DNA from: Sipunculus nudus
Taxonomy: Eukaryota > Annelida > Sipuncula > Golfingiida > Sipunculidae
Direction: 5' to 3'
Assembly: GCA_026874595.1 (NCBI GenBank)
Contig: CM049317.1
Span: 21,278,882-21,342,881 of the forward strand
DNA: 64,000 nucleotides
The notes under the pieces are model-generated. The model saw only the letters and a program-made list of their open reading frames with translations. It was not told the DNA's origin and did no database searches. Shown here piece by piece: positions 50,451-61,936 of this stretch. Numbering within the stretch: the first letter of the stretch is position 1; every line of letters begins with the position of its first letter. The position numbers and the translations under genes are program-made.

Positions 50451-51783
50451 ATAAATATTTCCTATAAATTGCCAGATCTATCCAAGATCAAGCTGCAAAT
50501 GAAGGAATGAGGTATAGGCCTAATTATCTCATATAAAACAAAAAAAACATGATTTGCAAACTACTTTCCAACCTGTCGAAACGACCACCACTAAAATGCG
50601 GGCAACTGGCTACTAAGACCTCTGGATATCAGTCCTGTGAAATCGATATATGTATATGATTACAGTCTTTTTTTCACAACACCTGAACTTAACTTTTGAA
50701 GGCCAAGGTCATTGGTCACATACACTAAAAATACACTGAGAGGCATTGATTGGTTTTTTATTGCAGGAAACATTTTAGAACGTTCTATCAACGTGAGACT
50801 TGCAACTTACGGCAAACGTCATGTCACCTGACAATACATGTCATTAAAATATGTTTATGCACAGTTTGTCGTGGCTAAATAATATTGTTTTCTGCCGTCC
50901 CTTGTCTTTGGTTCTTTACTTATAGGTGACGCCCCATCCGTGACGTGTTTTGTGATGATATACCTAGGATCAGTCCAATAGGTATACGCTCTTTACACAG
51001 CGCTTAACTATAGGCCTACTGCCTATATGGTAAGCGCTGTTTGTTATGACCTCGTATCCTGAATCGCTACACCAGAGGGGAGCACTGTTTTTTTGTCCAA
51101 TCAGATGAGACCTTGTGCTGGAAGACACGGCCAAGCGAGGAATACACGGAGCCAATCATGTTCATTTCGTTTTCATCGACAGCTCATCGTCCCGGTAATC
51201 GTCTGAACAGGCCACAGGCTCAGAGAGAATTGCCCCAGACGTGGTTTGCTTAGGGCCTTGGGCACATAGGATGCCCGGCCGGTGAGCTGTAATTCAAACG
51301 AAACGTAACAACAAAGGCTGCGTGCGCACCTCGCTGGCTGATTTCAGTTCTGCAGACGACAGATAGGCCTACATGGCTACGCTAACACAGTCATACTGTG
51401 AGAATCGAGTCGGTCGATGATGCGAGAATGCAGAGGGAGCAATTAAAATTCGACCGTTAACTGTCTTTAAACGGCGCTTGAAACGCAGCTATGGGTGAAG
51501 CCAGGATGCCTGTCGAGTGTTTGTTTATTGGCATCTGGTTGGCTGCTTGTCACATCATACGCACGTGTTTTTCAGCGGACAACGAACCGCCATCTGGTGT
51601 CTAAATATATCATAAACGGTCAAAGCTGTCAGCGTGAAAATCAGTTGCTTCTTTAAAAGCGTAAGATTTCCGCTGCCTCAGGAGCGTAAATAGGTATCGT
51701 ACTGTAGTATTTTGTTGTAGACTATTATCGCCTATCATATAGAGGGCGCAATATTCGACTACATATGACGTATTTCTTTGCAG
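50451..51783. other. 3' end of intron 1
   Basis: Unique-looking sequence. 51050-51600 is GC-richer than most of the intron, a possible place for an alternative promoter, but no element can be named. Confidence 0.5.
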
Positions 51784-51925
51784 GTTGGTGTGGCTCACTC
51801 TTCTAGGGGGCGTTGCCACGTTCGTTGGACTGGACGTTGCCAAGGATCCACGCCGTCTGACGTCACTTGCCGGTCTTGTCATCCTCGTTCTTGTGGCTTT
51901 CATATTTTCTAAGCATCCACATAAG
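51784..51925 (+). CDS. SLC28: SLC28 exon 2: third helix region and FSKHP block (codons 237-284)
   Basis: The acceptor ctttgcag ends at 51783 and the donor gtaggc starts at 51926. With the two bases carried from exon 1 it reads WLVWLTLLGGVATFVGLDVA, then a hydrophobic helix ending FSKHPHK. The matching human CNT3 region has a Trp-rich start, FDTAK, and a helix ending FSKYP, so the placement is firm. It ends in phase 0. On the opposite strand a 97-residue open frame overlaps this exon and is a shadow. Intron 1 before it is about 22.8 kb, by far the longest in the visible gene. Confidence 0.93.
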
Positions 51926-52606
51926 GTAGGCGTACATTTTTTCCATTTGATTTAACTCTACCAATCAATAGCATTAGGATACGTGGCAGAACTTATTTTT
52001 CCTGTATATCATCTACAAAACCCCTGAATTGTGGGTATCTTTTATACAATATTAAATAAAGTAATCATTTTTTTAATGAGAATTTGTTCGTTCCACGGTC
52101 AAACAAGGCCGAGAAAATCAGGGCTATGTACTTCTTTTTCTCCCAATCTTAGCCTAAATGTCGTGAAACCAAAATTACCCCTCGAAACAGTCTCAAACAA
52201 ACGTTAGGACAATATATTTGAGTTTGTTTGCGATTATACTAAACAAACATAAATATCAAACAACATTTCTTTAAGGTCACCTGGTACAAGCCAAACCATT
52301 CGCTACTCTGCCTCACGGCTTTGTGACCCCAGGTCATGTAAACAAATACGACTGAACGTGTCCACTTGATCTTGACTCGCTGAACAAATGCCGGCAGTTT
52401 ACACTGTACCCTGCATCTGTTCACTACACACTACGAATCAGGGTCTAACCAGGGGAGAATCGCGTAACAAATCTTTCAACCAATCTCAAATTTTAATTTA
52501 TGCTGTGGAAACTATTTCTCATGTTTTAATATATAATAAAAAAATGGAGAATTTAAATACTACTTAATTTCAATCTTGACTGTCACACACACACACCCTA
52601 ACACAC

Positions 52607-52654
<48 letters not shown>

Positions 52655-52752
52655 TTACAAATAATTTATTTAGATAAGAACTACATAATTCATAAAACAG
52701 AGATATTAGTGTCTCCATGACATCATAATCATCAGAACAGAACTTTAAGCTA

Positions 52753-52900
52753 CTGTGGTTGCCTTTTTGTAAGTTATAGATAATTTGGAATTCGCCAAAT
52801 TCGCGAAAGGGATATTGTCGCAAAAATAAACTTTCATGCATAGAAGGTCTCATCGTCGAAGTCAAGTTGAAAAGTAAAATATCGATATCACGAATAAAAA
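52753..52900 (+). mobile_element. Family B terminal fragment in intron 2
   Basis: It starts CTGTGGTTGCCTTTTTGT directly after TA (52751-52752) and continues TTCGCGAAAGGGATATTG. It matches the fragment at 39094-39182. Another cGCGAAA-rich stretch at 54065-54125 may be the far end of the same element, but no terminal repeat is visible there. Confidence 0.5.
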
Positions 52901-54155
52901 AGAAATCTTGCATGTTCAAAGACTGCTGTTATAAATTATATCAGATCTTTCTAATTATCTTTCAACGGACAATAATTTTCACTCTGTCGACGTATGTTCC
53001 CATGGGCCCGGATCGTCAACAAATGTGTCAGGTTTGAAATCTGCCACGTAAAGATGTCAAAACAATTACAAAAAAAAAACTGAGATAAATCCTGTAAACA
53101 ATGTACTGTAAACGATATGTAATCTTGTAAACAATGTATGATAAAACAATGTGTCCAGGTCAAGGCCTAATAAATTTGAAAACTATTAAAAATCCCGGAC
53201 GAGCCCCCAATTTTATGTTACGGAACCTAATATAAACAGATAACGTATGCGTGATGAACACAAATTTTGTAATGGAGATCAAAAAATCAAATTCTGTAAC
53301 ACTAGGCAGCGTGAAATGTCTAGGGGAATGAATAGAGAAGTCAGTGGTCTTTTGTTAACAAATAACTATAATATATTCTTTAAACAACCCTAACAATTCA
53401 ATACACTAAATCAATACAAGTACACAGTAAAACAACGTTATAGCAACAAGTCAATATAATCACACAGAAAGATAATGGCACAGTACCTCGATACCAACAC
53501 CATCACAACGATAAGTCCTCTGAATGTAAACTCTCTCGGAGAATGACAGCCCAGTGGAAAGTTCTTGCAACAACACAGAAAGTAAACTGAAGTCCAAATG
53601 TATAAAATCCAGGTGAAAATCTTTGAAAATGTATAATTGCCGCATTCGTCGGATAAGGTCTTAGAATCTGACACACGATTCTGCGTCCGCTGGTATCTGC
53701 TCTGCTGTCTGCCCTCTCGTTCTAAAAAACAGCCCCTTTTGTTACCTTCACACCCAAAGCCGGGAATTTTCCACTTCTCGAATAGTCTAAAAGGTCTTGC
53801 ACAACACACGTTTAAAGAATTCTCTAGAAAAAACAGCTCTGTGTATCTCCACAAACCAGGCTCATCACGTGACCAACGACCAGGCGTGAAAGCTCAAGGC
53901 TCACATGACAATGAGAGTTCAACCAACACGGATTAAACATAGAATGTAATACGCGGCCAGACACGAGCGCCACAACAGGAGCTACGCCCGTGTCACACAA
54001 TAAAAAGAGCACCTGGAACAATTGATTAATGCAAAATAGAATAATCTGTGTTGATCTTTTGTATGGTGAGTTTGCGAAAATGGAAATTTCGCAAAACACA
54101 GTATAAATTTAAAATCGCAAAATTCTAACCTGGCGAACATTCGTTGTCTTTCCAG
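52901..54155. other. 3' part of intron 2
   Basis: Holds a 138-codon frame on the minus strand (53438-53854) without a known domain, and cGCGAAA-type motifs near 54065-54125 similar to family B. The rest is unassigned. Confidence 0.5.
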
Positions 54156-54347
54156 GTGAAGTGGAGGCCGGTGATATGGGGTTTGGGTCTTCAGTTCGTC
54201 GTGGGTTTGGTGGTCCTACGAATTCCCCACGGCTATGGAGCAATCAAAATATTTTCAAATTACGTTGTAACGTTTTTGAACTACAGCAGGAAAGGAGCAC
54301 ATTTTGTTTTTGGTGATGCGTACACTGAACATCCGTTTGCATTTGAG
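54156..54347 (+). CDS. SLC28: SLC28 exon 3: WRPVIWGLGLQF block (codons 285-348)
   Basis: The acceptor tgtctttccag ends at 54155 and the donor gtaagt starts at 54348. It is in phase 0 at both ends, with 64 codons. It begins VKWRPVIWGLGLQFVVGLVV, nearly identical in pattern to the CNT WRPVLWGIGLQF block, and ends GAHFVFGDAYTEHPFAFE, matching GASFVFGEKYKDHFFAFK of human CNT3. This segment holds a transmembrane helix and the linker to the transport domain. The in-frame TGA-free read-through past the donor (to about 54386) is intronic. Confidence 0.95.
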
Positions 54348-54480
54348 GTAAGTACCGTAATAGGTCGTACCCGCACTAGCAAATAATCCGGATCAAGAAT
54401 CTGTTTACAATGTCGGCCTTTGACATTAATACACATGAAAGCAAGTCTACAGTAGCTTAGTTTACTTTTTTTACATTAGT

Positions 54481-54972
54481 GATGTAGTCGAGTCCACAAC
54501 ACCCGAGTTCGAGTCCGACACTCTAATCCGTGTCCTTGGGGAAGAGTCAAAATCCACCTTCTTCAATTCCGAGTTACTTGGAAGCCGAGTAAAAGTGCGA
54601 GTCCGATTCCAATACACATATTCTGATGAGAAATTTTAGATTGTCATGTGTATCTTTTTAGTTAGTACATGGTCTTTACTTGAATGTTAAATTACCTTAA
54701 GCTGTTAATGCTGGACTGAAGTTTGGCAAACATAGTCTATTTTTCATACCTGATATTCTGTTGGTAGTTCGCGCAGGTATACAAGTCTTTATATATAGTA
54801 TGTGTCAGAGATTTTTTTTCTACTGGACCCGAGATGGACCCTGTGTGATTTCTTGAGTCCTTATATCTCTGAGTCCGAGTGCAGAACCTTCGAGTCCAAT
54901 TCCGAGTCCCTGTCCTTAGAAATGTAGACTCGAGTTCGAACTCGAGTCCATGTCCGGACTCGAGTCCTACAA
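54481..54972 (+). mobile_element. Family D copy 3 (intron 3)
   Basis: GATGTAGTCGAGTCCACAA at the left and CCGGACTCGAGTCCTAC at the right form imperfect inverted ends. Repeated CGAGTCC motifs lie near both ends. Confidence 0.65.
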
Positions 54973-55002
54973 AACAGTGAACCGGTTCCTAGAATGAACA
55001 TT

Positions 55003-55221
55003 CAGGCGCGGATCAAGAGAGGGGGGGGATAAGGGTTAAACCCTCCCCCCACCCCCACCCCTGCTCTCATCCAATGACCTTTTTTAGACAAATCTTATGC
55101 ATGATGGTTGGTTTAGGGGCTCGAGAACCCCCCCCCCCCCCCTTCTCTCAATTAAGACAATTCTTATGCATGACACCCGTTTACTCCTCCCTGAAAAAAA
55201 GTCCTGTATCCGCGCCTGACA
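55003..55221 (+). mobile_element. Family A variant with CAGGCGCGGAT ends (intron 3)
   Basis: The ends CAGGCGCGGATCAAG and GTATCCGCGCCTG are inverted. The interior has poly-G and poly-C runs and a duplicated GACAAATCTTATGCATGA / GACAATTCTTATGCATGA. Confidence 0.6.
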
Positions 55222-55487
55222 GGCAAATCTGTTTCGAGTCGGCGTGAGGCCAGTTTTGCTATTAATCAACCTAATTCTTCCAACGAAATATAACCTTTTT
55301 GCAAAGCAGTAAACAACCAAGTGTGGACAGCTGAAACTCTCGTTTTATTGAATAAACCGAATTAGGGTGTTGTAAAGCGAACTACAGTACTACTTCGGGA
55401 CTTGGGTAAACCAGTTAAGAGTAATCGAATTTAGATGTGAACCATGTGCGGATACGGCCCTACAGGGCAGGGTTAGGACGTAACCTG

Positions 55488-55925
55488 TTAAAACCAGCTA
55501 TTAACCTGCCTTATCTATAGAATTGAATTTATCCCTAGCTTATTCTGCCTACATATTAATGTACTTTAGGTTATTCATGTTAAGAAAGGTTTTCAGAACG
55601 CTACTGTGACGAATGTATAAGCTACGTTTTTTTAACAAGCTTTAAGTAAAGACAATACATGCACATACTTTCTCAAAAAGGAAAACCATGTAACTGAACG
55701 TGGTTAGATGCATATGTGGGGAAATTGATAAGTCGCTAATTGTAAAACGCCATTTGCAAAAGTTTGGTTCGTCTGACGTGCCGCCAGATGTCCTTCATGA
55801 ATATGTTTGGACTTATATTGGTGGGCTTCAATATGCTATAAACAAGTGGATACAAACAAACCTAACAGCCTGTGTACCGTGTTATCTACGTTTTCTGGCT
55901 TTTTTTAAAGGTTCAAGGGATTATA
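55488..55925 (+). repeat. Family E dispersed repeat, copy 3 (intron 3)
   Basis: TTAAAACCAGCTATTAACC, AAAACGCCATTTGCAAAAG, TCTGACGTGCCGCCAGATG and AATATGCTATAAACAAG align with the other copies. An 82-codon open frame here is part of the repeat and resembles no known protein. Confidence 0.58.
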
Positions 55926-57724
55926 TTTACTACGAGATAAGGCAATAGGACCCTTTAAAGTTTTGCTCTGTGAATTGAAAGTCCCCGGTTTGAACCCAAT
56001 CGTATAACCACAACAAAACAAATTGGTAAAATCTTGATAGAACCACACACTGTCTGATTAAACATTTAGTTGTGACTTCTGGATCATTCCTAACCTCATG
56101 CATATAAAAAAAAAGAACTGGAGAAGGCTTATGTGACGTTTATATATCACCGTATGTTTACCTTAATGCTCATGGAATAGACAGTACCACTAAGAGGTCA
56201 TGGACCTATACTTAAATAACAAACAGTCATGGGACACTCTGTTCTTTTAACGTTCTGATTTGTTTTGAATTACTTTCCAAACCGCATCGTCCGCGCATGC
56301 CCTTAAGTATTCTTCCGACAATTTTATCTGTTATCCCCTTTCAATAAAGCTCATTTATTTTACTCAGTACCAAAAATCAATATGTAGCCAAAGGAGACTG
56401 CATGGCCGCGTGCAAGAAACCATAATGACTGCTTGAAGCGTTTTAAAAATGTTTAAAAAGACTGCAATTACCCTCAAAACAAGATTTATAGACCTGCAGC
56501 CTTCAGTGTTCCGCTGTAATCTGTCTGTGTAGTCTAAATGTCTAAGGGCTGTCACTGACCTAGGGTTGACTGACCCATGCTTTGAACAAGGACAATGATA
56601 AACTTTTCCATTTTGTGAGAAGATTCTTACATTCCCACTTCTAGACCACTTAAGGACATCTCCACAAGATGGACGGTCACGTGATCACTGATCTATTCCG
56701 ATTAAGTCCAATGTTAAGCGCCCGGTAACGAGGATATTGGTTCTCCCGGTACTCCCTTGATTGGTCAATATCCCGACCAGGGTTCACCAAATGACCCACT
56801 CCGCCCGGTAATTAAAACCAAAGAGAGAGCTTCGGTCGTGTGTCATTGTACTTGAAAGTGACAAATTCTTGTAAACCCTTGTGTACACTTTTCTCGTCAT
56901 TCATTAACATGAAACTTTGAAAGGCTTCATTTTCTGTCATCTGAGATATATATGACTTCTTTATCCAGTTAGGTTTGCATACAAAAGTCACTAACGTGAA
57001 CTTTAACAGATCCGTTCGCCATATACATTTACATGTTAGTTATGTCTCGCATAGTTTATAAAGACACTACGTATTGTTTTTAATTCTATTAATATTGCTT
57101 CTATTTGCAAAAATCCTACCAATGACTTTTAATGTAGGTACATACATGAAATTTAATCAGTGTAATTTTAAATGTTCCCGACAGGAACAGCACATATTAA
57201 TTTTGATACAGGCGAGGTTTTCGGTTTGAACGAGTTTGACACAGCCAGACATGGGACTCTAGTTTGAACTCCCATTCATTATCCGCTCCGGGCATTCCCT
57301 CCCGTATTACCAATTTCTTCACTTCAACAACTTATTGAACTAATATTCTGATAATAAAAAGGTAATTTATATCGCTTTTTAACACTGTTTTTCATAGTTT
57401 CACTTTGTGAGTTATACCATTTGCAAACATTAACAATTTACTTGAAAATATATGTTTGAAGATTCAGTGAGGCAGTTGATGCACAACGTGTTTTCCAAAA
57501 TTTTCTCAATATGAAAAGTGAACGATTATTCCGAGGGGGGGGGGATATGACGAAACTACAAACTGGATCACAGAATTACCTGTAAATGTTTAATTCTCAA
57601 AAACTGTTCCTATACTCCGAAACAAGATGAGGGGACATATAAATCTGCCTAACCCCCCCCCCCCCCGGGCCGCCATGTGCGTACAAGGCCCATGCAACCA
57701 GATTTTACCGCATACATACATGCG

Positions 57725-57727
<3 letters not shown>
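55926..57727. other. 3' part of intron 3
   Basis: Unassigned. A B-box-like CCCGGTTTGAACCCAATC at 55985-56002 may be a tRNA-derived remnant. Poly-G (57535-57543) and poly-C (57653-57666) runs are present. Confidence 0.5.

Positions 57728-57771
<44 letters not shown>
57728..57771. repeat. (TA)n tract beside the exon 4 acceptor
   Basis: About 44 bp of TA ending 23 nt before the acceptor AG at 57793-57794. Only ttctttgttgtgtttggttt lies between. Confidence 0.95.
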
Positions 57772-57774
<3 letters not shown>

Positions 57775-57794
57775 TTTGTTGTGTTTGGTTTCAG

Positions 57795-57956
57795 TCTATG
57801 CCGGTCGTCATCTTCTTCAGCTCCATCATATCCTTGCTCTACTATTGGGGCATCCTCCAGAAAATCATCCAAGGCATGGCATCTCTCATGCAAGTCACCA
57901 TGGGAACCACAGCCATCGAATCCATAGCAACCGCTTCCAATATATTTGTCAGTTAT
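57795..57956 (+). CDS. SLC28: SLC28 exon 4: first re-entrant hairpin region, MGTTAIES and NIFV motifs (codons 349-402)
   Basis: The acceptor ggtttcag ends at 57794 and the donor gtgagt starts at 57957. It is in phase 0 at both ends, with 54 codons. It carries the CNT signatures VVIFFSS, SLLYYWG, MGTTAIES and ASNIFV. The Asn of NIFV (residue 397), a sodium-site residue in characterised CNTs, is retained. The exon ends with Ser401-Tyr402 where the family has Gly-Gln of the GQTE nucleobase-binding motif. A (TA)n tract ends about 24 nt before the acceptor, so the polypyrimidine region is very short. Confidence 0.94.
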
Positions 57957-58432
57957 GTGAGTGTGATTTTTCTATATTCGTTGGTTAGTTATACACAGTG
58001 ATGAATATGTTAAGGGTTTATATAAAGTTACTAGAGTCGTTTAATTCCGATTAAATGAGATTTCTTGTCGGATCCTATTTATTTCATAGTAAAAAAAGGT
58101 CTGTCAGAGTTATGTGGCAATTTTTCCATTGTATACTTTACGATATTGGTTTATTATGTTTCATATGCTTTACTTAACAGTTGGTGACATTTTACAATGT
58201 ATTACAGTATGAGTTTATCATGTATATTGAATGATAACGTTTTATAATGTATGATGGTATAGTCTGATAAGGTTTTTGTGTATTATAGTATCATTTTATG
58301 AATTATTATGTAATGTATCAGAGTATAGTTTGGTGACGTTTTATAATGTGATATATTATGAGTTTATGATATTTTATTAGGTATTACATTATAGGTTGAT
58401 AATATTCTGTATAGTTTATATAATATTTCCAG

Positions 58433-58558
58433 GTAGAAACTGCTCCTATATTGATGCCATACTTCCATAAACTGACGAGTTCGGAAATTCACGCCATTCT
58501 GACGGCAGGGTTTGCGTCCGTGGCCGGCTCTATTCTCGCTCTTTATATCAATTTTGGG
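58433..58558 (+). CDS. SLC28: SLC28 exon 5: VETAP, TSSEIHAILTAG and FASVAGS block (codons 403-444)
   Basis: The acceptor atatttccag ends at 58432 and the donor gtaaga starts at 58559. It is in phase 0, with 42 codons. It reads VETAPILMPYF, then a loop SSEIHAILTAG, FASVAGS and ALYINFG. These align without gaps to TESPLLVRPYL, KSELHAIMTAG, FSTIAGS and GAYISFG of human CNT3. Glu404 aligns with the nucleobase-contacting glutamate. The preceding Thr is Val403, and the conserved Arg of VRPY is Met. Intron 4 is only 476 bp. Confidence 0.94.
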
Positions 58559-58754
58559 GTAAGATTTTATCCAACTTCTTTATATTTATACCAACCTAGT
58601 GTCCGGCTGATCTCCCGAGTTTGTTAAGAAAGTAGGCTATGCATTTTTTTTTTAGGGAGTGTGTGTTGTTATGCAATTCAAGACATTGCACACATACGTA
58701 ATATTTTTTTTTCAATATATTTAAAAACCTTTAACAAATTAAAAAGTGATGATT

Positions 58755-59050
58755 AGGCAAAAAAATAAAAAGTATGGTTCTCAGGCACCGCCCGCGTCAA
58801 TTTTAATCCCCCCCCCCCCCCCGCATCAAAAACTTTTATTTTGATTTTCATCTTTCGAGAAGATAAAATGATACAATTTGAACAAGATTCCCTTTGTTAT
58901 GTAGTGTTTTTATCTGTTTAGCAAAAACATGTTATTTTCATGCTTTTCCCTGATCATATGACACTCTGATCAAAATATTCAAAAAAAGGTTAATAGTTAA
59001 AAAGGTAAATTCTGAAAAAAGTGCCTTAGAACCATACCAGTTTTTTGCCT
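58755..59050 (+). mobile_element. Family C MITE copy 2 (intron 5)
   Basis: 296 bp, starting AGGCAAAAAAATAAAAAGTA and ending ACCATACCAGTTTTTTGCCT. The inverted ends are about 30 bp. The interior carries a run of 15 C, TTTGTTATGTAGTG and TTTCCCTGATCATATGACA. It is the best-preserved copy. Confidence 0.8.
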
Positions 59051-59669
59051 ATTAATAGAACAGTTGTCTCACCTCCTTGGTGTTAAATCAGTAGTAAAGA
59101 TATTACCGTCCTTTAAAGCAGTATGAATATGTCATTTCAACATACATAGGCATACAGATATAATTTCAAAGGATGATAATTTGCTTAAAACCAAGTTTGC
59201 GAAAAATAGTTATATGTCTCAATAATAAAGAAGCGGATCAATATATTTGATGACTTTTCTATAACACTAATACAGAAAGGTTCTTTGTTATTTGTTCATA
59301 GCAGTAATGATAAAGTATTGGTGTCTAATTTTTCCGAAAAAAATCACGGAGGGTTCTAGCATCTTTTGTAAATTGTCTGTACTAATAAATGAAAGGTCAA
59401 GCATCTTTGACAACAAGTCTATATGAATAATGTATGCGCATAATATCTATAGATTTTAGTAACTTTAACCAATTAAAAAATAGTTAGATTAAGTTGTCTT
59501 TCGTATTCTGCATGTAACGATAATAACATGATGTTTTTGAGTGATTGGAATTAATCCATGGCAAGGTTGGTGAATTGTTATATATTTATCTATTTAGCCC
59601 TTTTGTGTGAAATTAAAAAAACCTGGATATATGAAAGATTTCTGTCATTTCTTTACAAATTGTTTGTAG

Positions 59670-59800
59670 GCGCCCGCGGAGCATTTGATATCTGCGTGTC
59701 TGATGAGCGCTCCTGCCGGTTTGGCTGTGGCTAAACTGACGTATCCTGAAACAAAGAAATCCCGTACCCGTACAGGAGAGGACGTCAAGCTGCCGAGAGG
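59670..59800 (+). CDS. SLC28: SLC28 exon 6: SAPAGLAVAKLTYPET block (codons 445-487 plus 2 nt)
   Basis: The acceptor ttgtttgtag ends at 59669 and the donor gtaatc starts at 59801. It enters in phase 0 and leaves 2 nt (GG). It reads APAEHLISACLMSAPAGLAV and then AKLTYPETKK, matching VPSSHLLTASVMSAPASLAAAKLFWPET of human CNT3. The tail, rich in Arg, Lys and Thr, is the variable cytoplasmic loop. A dispersed repeat (family F) begins only about 20 bp after the donor. Confidence 0.94.
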
Positions 59801-59821
59801 GTAATCATGTTGTACCCTTTT

Positions 59822-60945
59822 TTCAAGCTCAGCTGACTGAAAATCACCTGAGCTATAGCGATCAACCTTTCTTCCGTACCCTCGCCCCGGCATCGAACTG
59901 CCTGTTTTCAGGGCACTAATCCTAACCCCTTGAAATAGAAACCCCCTACTTAAGATCCAGCGAGGTCGTTAAATGTCTCCTTGGAAACCACAAACTACAT
60001 CAATGTAACCGATATTCTCCGAGTTATGGAGCATCATTTCTCACCCCAGATATAGCTCAAGTCAAACCTTTCATCGAAAATCTTCTATCTTTTATATAAA
60101 GCTCAACCACTTATAGAGGGAGAACCCTAATAATTTTGTCTAAAGGTCAAAGGTTAAGGTCACAGGATCCACTTTGCAAAACATGTGGACACATTTTAAG
60201 ACAAACGCGTTAAGGAAAACCTTCCATCTTTCACATCCAGTTACATGTGAGGGAACATCCTGTTGGTTTGAGGTCATTAGAACTATAGTCAAGGTCACAG
60301 GACCAACTTCATTAAAAATTCTGGTGGACGCATCTTAAGCCAATTTGTCTATCCAAAACATTCCATTTTTTCACATACAGTTCATCTACAGGTAGGGGAA
60401 CATTCCGATCAATTTGAGGTCACAGAGACAAGACCCAAGTCTTTAATATCTTTTGGACGCTCTTAAGCCAACTAATTGACCAAAATCGTTTAGAAGCGGA
60501 TACATAGGGGTCGAGGGGGTCCGGAACCCCCCCCCCCCCTTTTATTTTCAGCCGCCGCAACATTTTTTCAAGGGTTTCAAACCATTTTTTTCTTGCTTAG
60601 ATAACCCCTCCCCTTTCCGGACCTGGGGACCTTCTTTTAAGCTTTATCTTTAGTCCTCCTGGGATGACCCCCCCCCCCCCCCTTTCTTAATTTTGGATCC
60701 GCCGCTTACGTCCATATTCAACATGCAGATCATCCTCCAATAGGGGGAGAATCCTGTGGATCTTGAGTTCACATGGTCAAAAGTCAAGGTAACAGACCAA
60801 CTTCTTTAAATGGCATGTGGTCAAATACTATAATTCCAGGCAGAGAGAAACTATATTATATCCATGATATCATTAAAGGATTCGTAAACAGCTTATGTTG
60901 GGTGTCGTGACCCACGGGTCCCCATGACTTTTATTTGATTATATG
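59822..60945 (+). repeat. Family F element 3, starting about 20 bp after the exon 6 donor
   Basis: CTCAGCTGACTGAAAATCAC at the left and GTCGTGACCCACGGGTCCC near 60905-60923 match the other elements. Subrepeats with AGGTCAAAGGTTAAGGTCA (60144-60162) and AGTCAAGGTCACAGGACC lie inside. It is interrupted by the family A MITE at 60492-60708. Confidence 0.65.
60492..60708 (+). mobile_element. Family A MITE inside a family F repeat (intron 6)
   Basis: AGAAGCGGATACATAGGGG at the left and TTTTGGATCCGCCGCTT at the right are its ends. The interior TTTCCGGACCTGGGGACC and TTTAGTCCTCCTGGGATG match the other copies. It is nested in the element spanning 59822-60945. Confidence 0.68.
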
Positions 60946-61479
60946 CATAACTTTTTTTCTGAACAGTAGTATATGCCAATATTGCTTTAACTATATTGTA
61001 TTCTTTGACCCCAGTGCAATAGCATCAAACTCAGGATCTGCCCTATGTTATTTCTTCTTTTTCGTTTCTCGAATGATTGTCTCCTCCTCGTCAGCAAAAA
61101 AAAAATCTTTTTGTTTTCCTCAACAAATTATTTTTTATTTTATTTCATCGATAAAAAAAATATTTTTGTTTCCTCACTATAGGATTTTTATTATATAGAT
61201 TTCATTGTTTAAGATTTATTTTGTTCTGATTTTCCCTTGGTTTGTACTCTTCATTAAAATGCCGTTTTCTGTTCTCATCTGCAACATTGTCCTTCAGAAC
61301 TAAGTTTCTCCCCCCACCCCAAATACCTCCGTACCTATGTGCTACCAGCCACACATATCAGGGACGGTTCCAGAAGTTTGTGAAGTGATCGATCCACATT
61401 TCACATGGAATTTAACCCCCTAAAGAATTGGGATTTAGCCTTCATTTGGAGGAAACCAGCAAAAAGTTTATTTCCTACC

Positions 61480-61708
61480 GGCTTCTGTGGTCTAGGTTTG
61501 CAGCAAAGGACTCATGAATTATAATCTCGGTCGTACAGCGGGCCTAACCAGGGTGAGCGCTCTGCAGGCGTTATGGGAAGGCTGTGCCGCACAGCCTTGT
61601 ATCACTCACAAACGAGTGCGTCTTTTAAGGTTTCCTCTGTGTTATGACCCAGGAGTGAGGATGCTGACAAACCCAAGATCCGCAGGTGAGGGAGACACTG
61701 GGCCTAGG
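61480..61708 (+). mobile_element. SINE copy in intron 6 of SLC28, sense orientation
   Basis: It starts GGCTTCTGTGGTCTAGG and shares the body (GCGCTCTGC, ATGGGAAGGC, ATCACTCACAAACGA, TATGACCCAG) and the end (GGGCCTAGG) with the reverse complement of 19312-19565. The tRNA-like head is degraded and no intact B box remains. Confidence 0.75.
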
Positions 61709-61936
61709 TGATATCAGGATAAAAAATTACATGATAGGAAGCGCGTGCTGCCGCCCTCTAATGTAGTCCCAAACCGAAAAGATACTCTGCAGATGTACAT
61801 ACTTAGATTACGAATTAGATGAGACAGCAATAAAAACGTTAATATCTTAAATAAGAGGGTTAACCCCCCTAACGGCCCCCTTTTTGGTCCTCCGTTGCAT
61901 ACCAGTCACGTCACCTGTAACCTTTTTGTTCAACAG

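Noticed and set aside
53438-53854. 138-codon minus-strand frame in intron 2
   Set aside because: Low-complexity hydrophobic composition and no domain. Probably chance.
55985-56002. B-box-like sequence on the + strand
   Set aside because: No convincing A box or cloverleaf upstream, so a tRNA or SINE cannot be supported.
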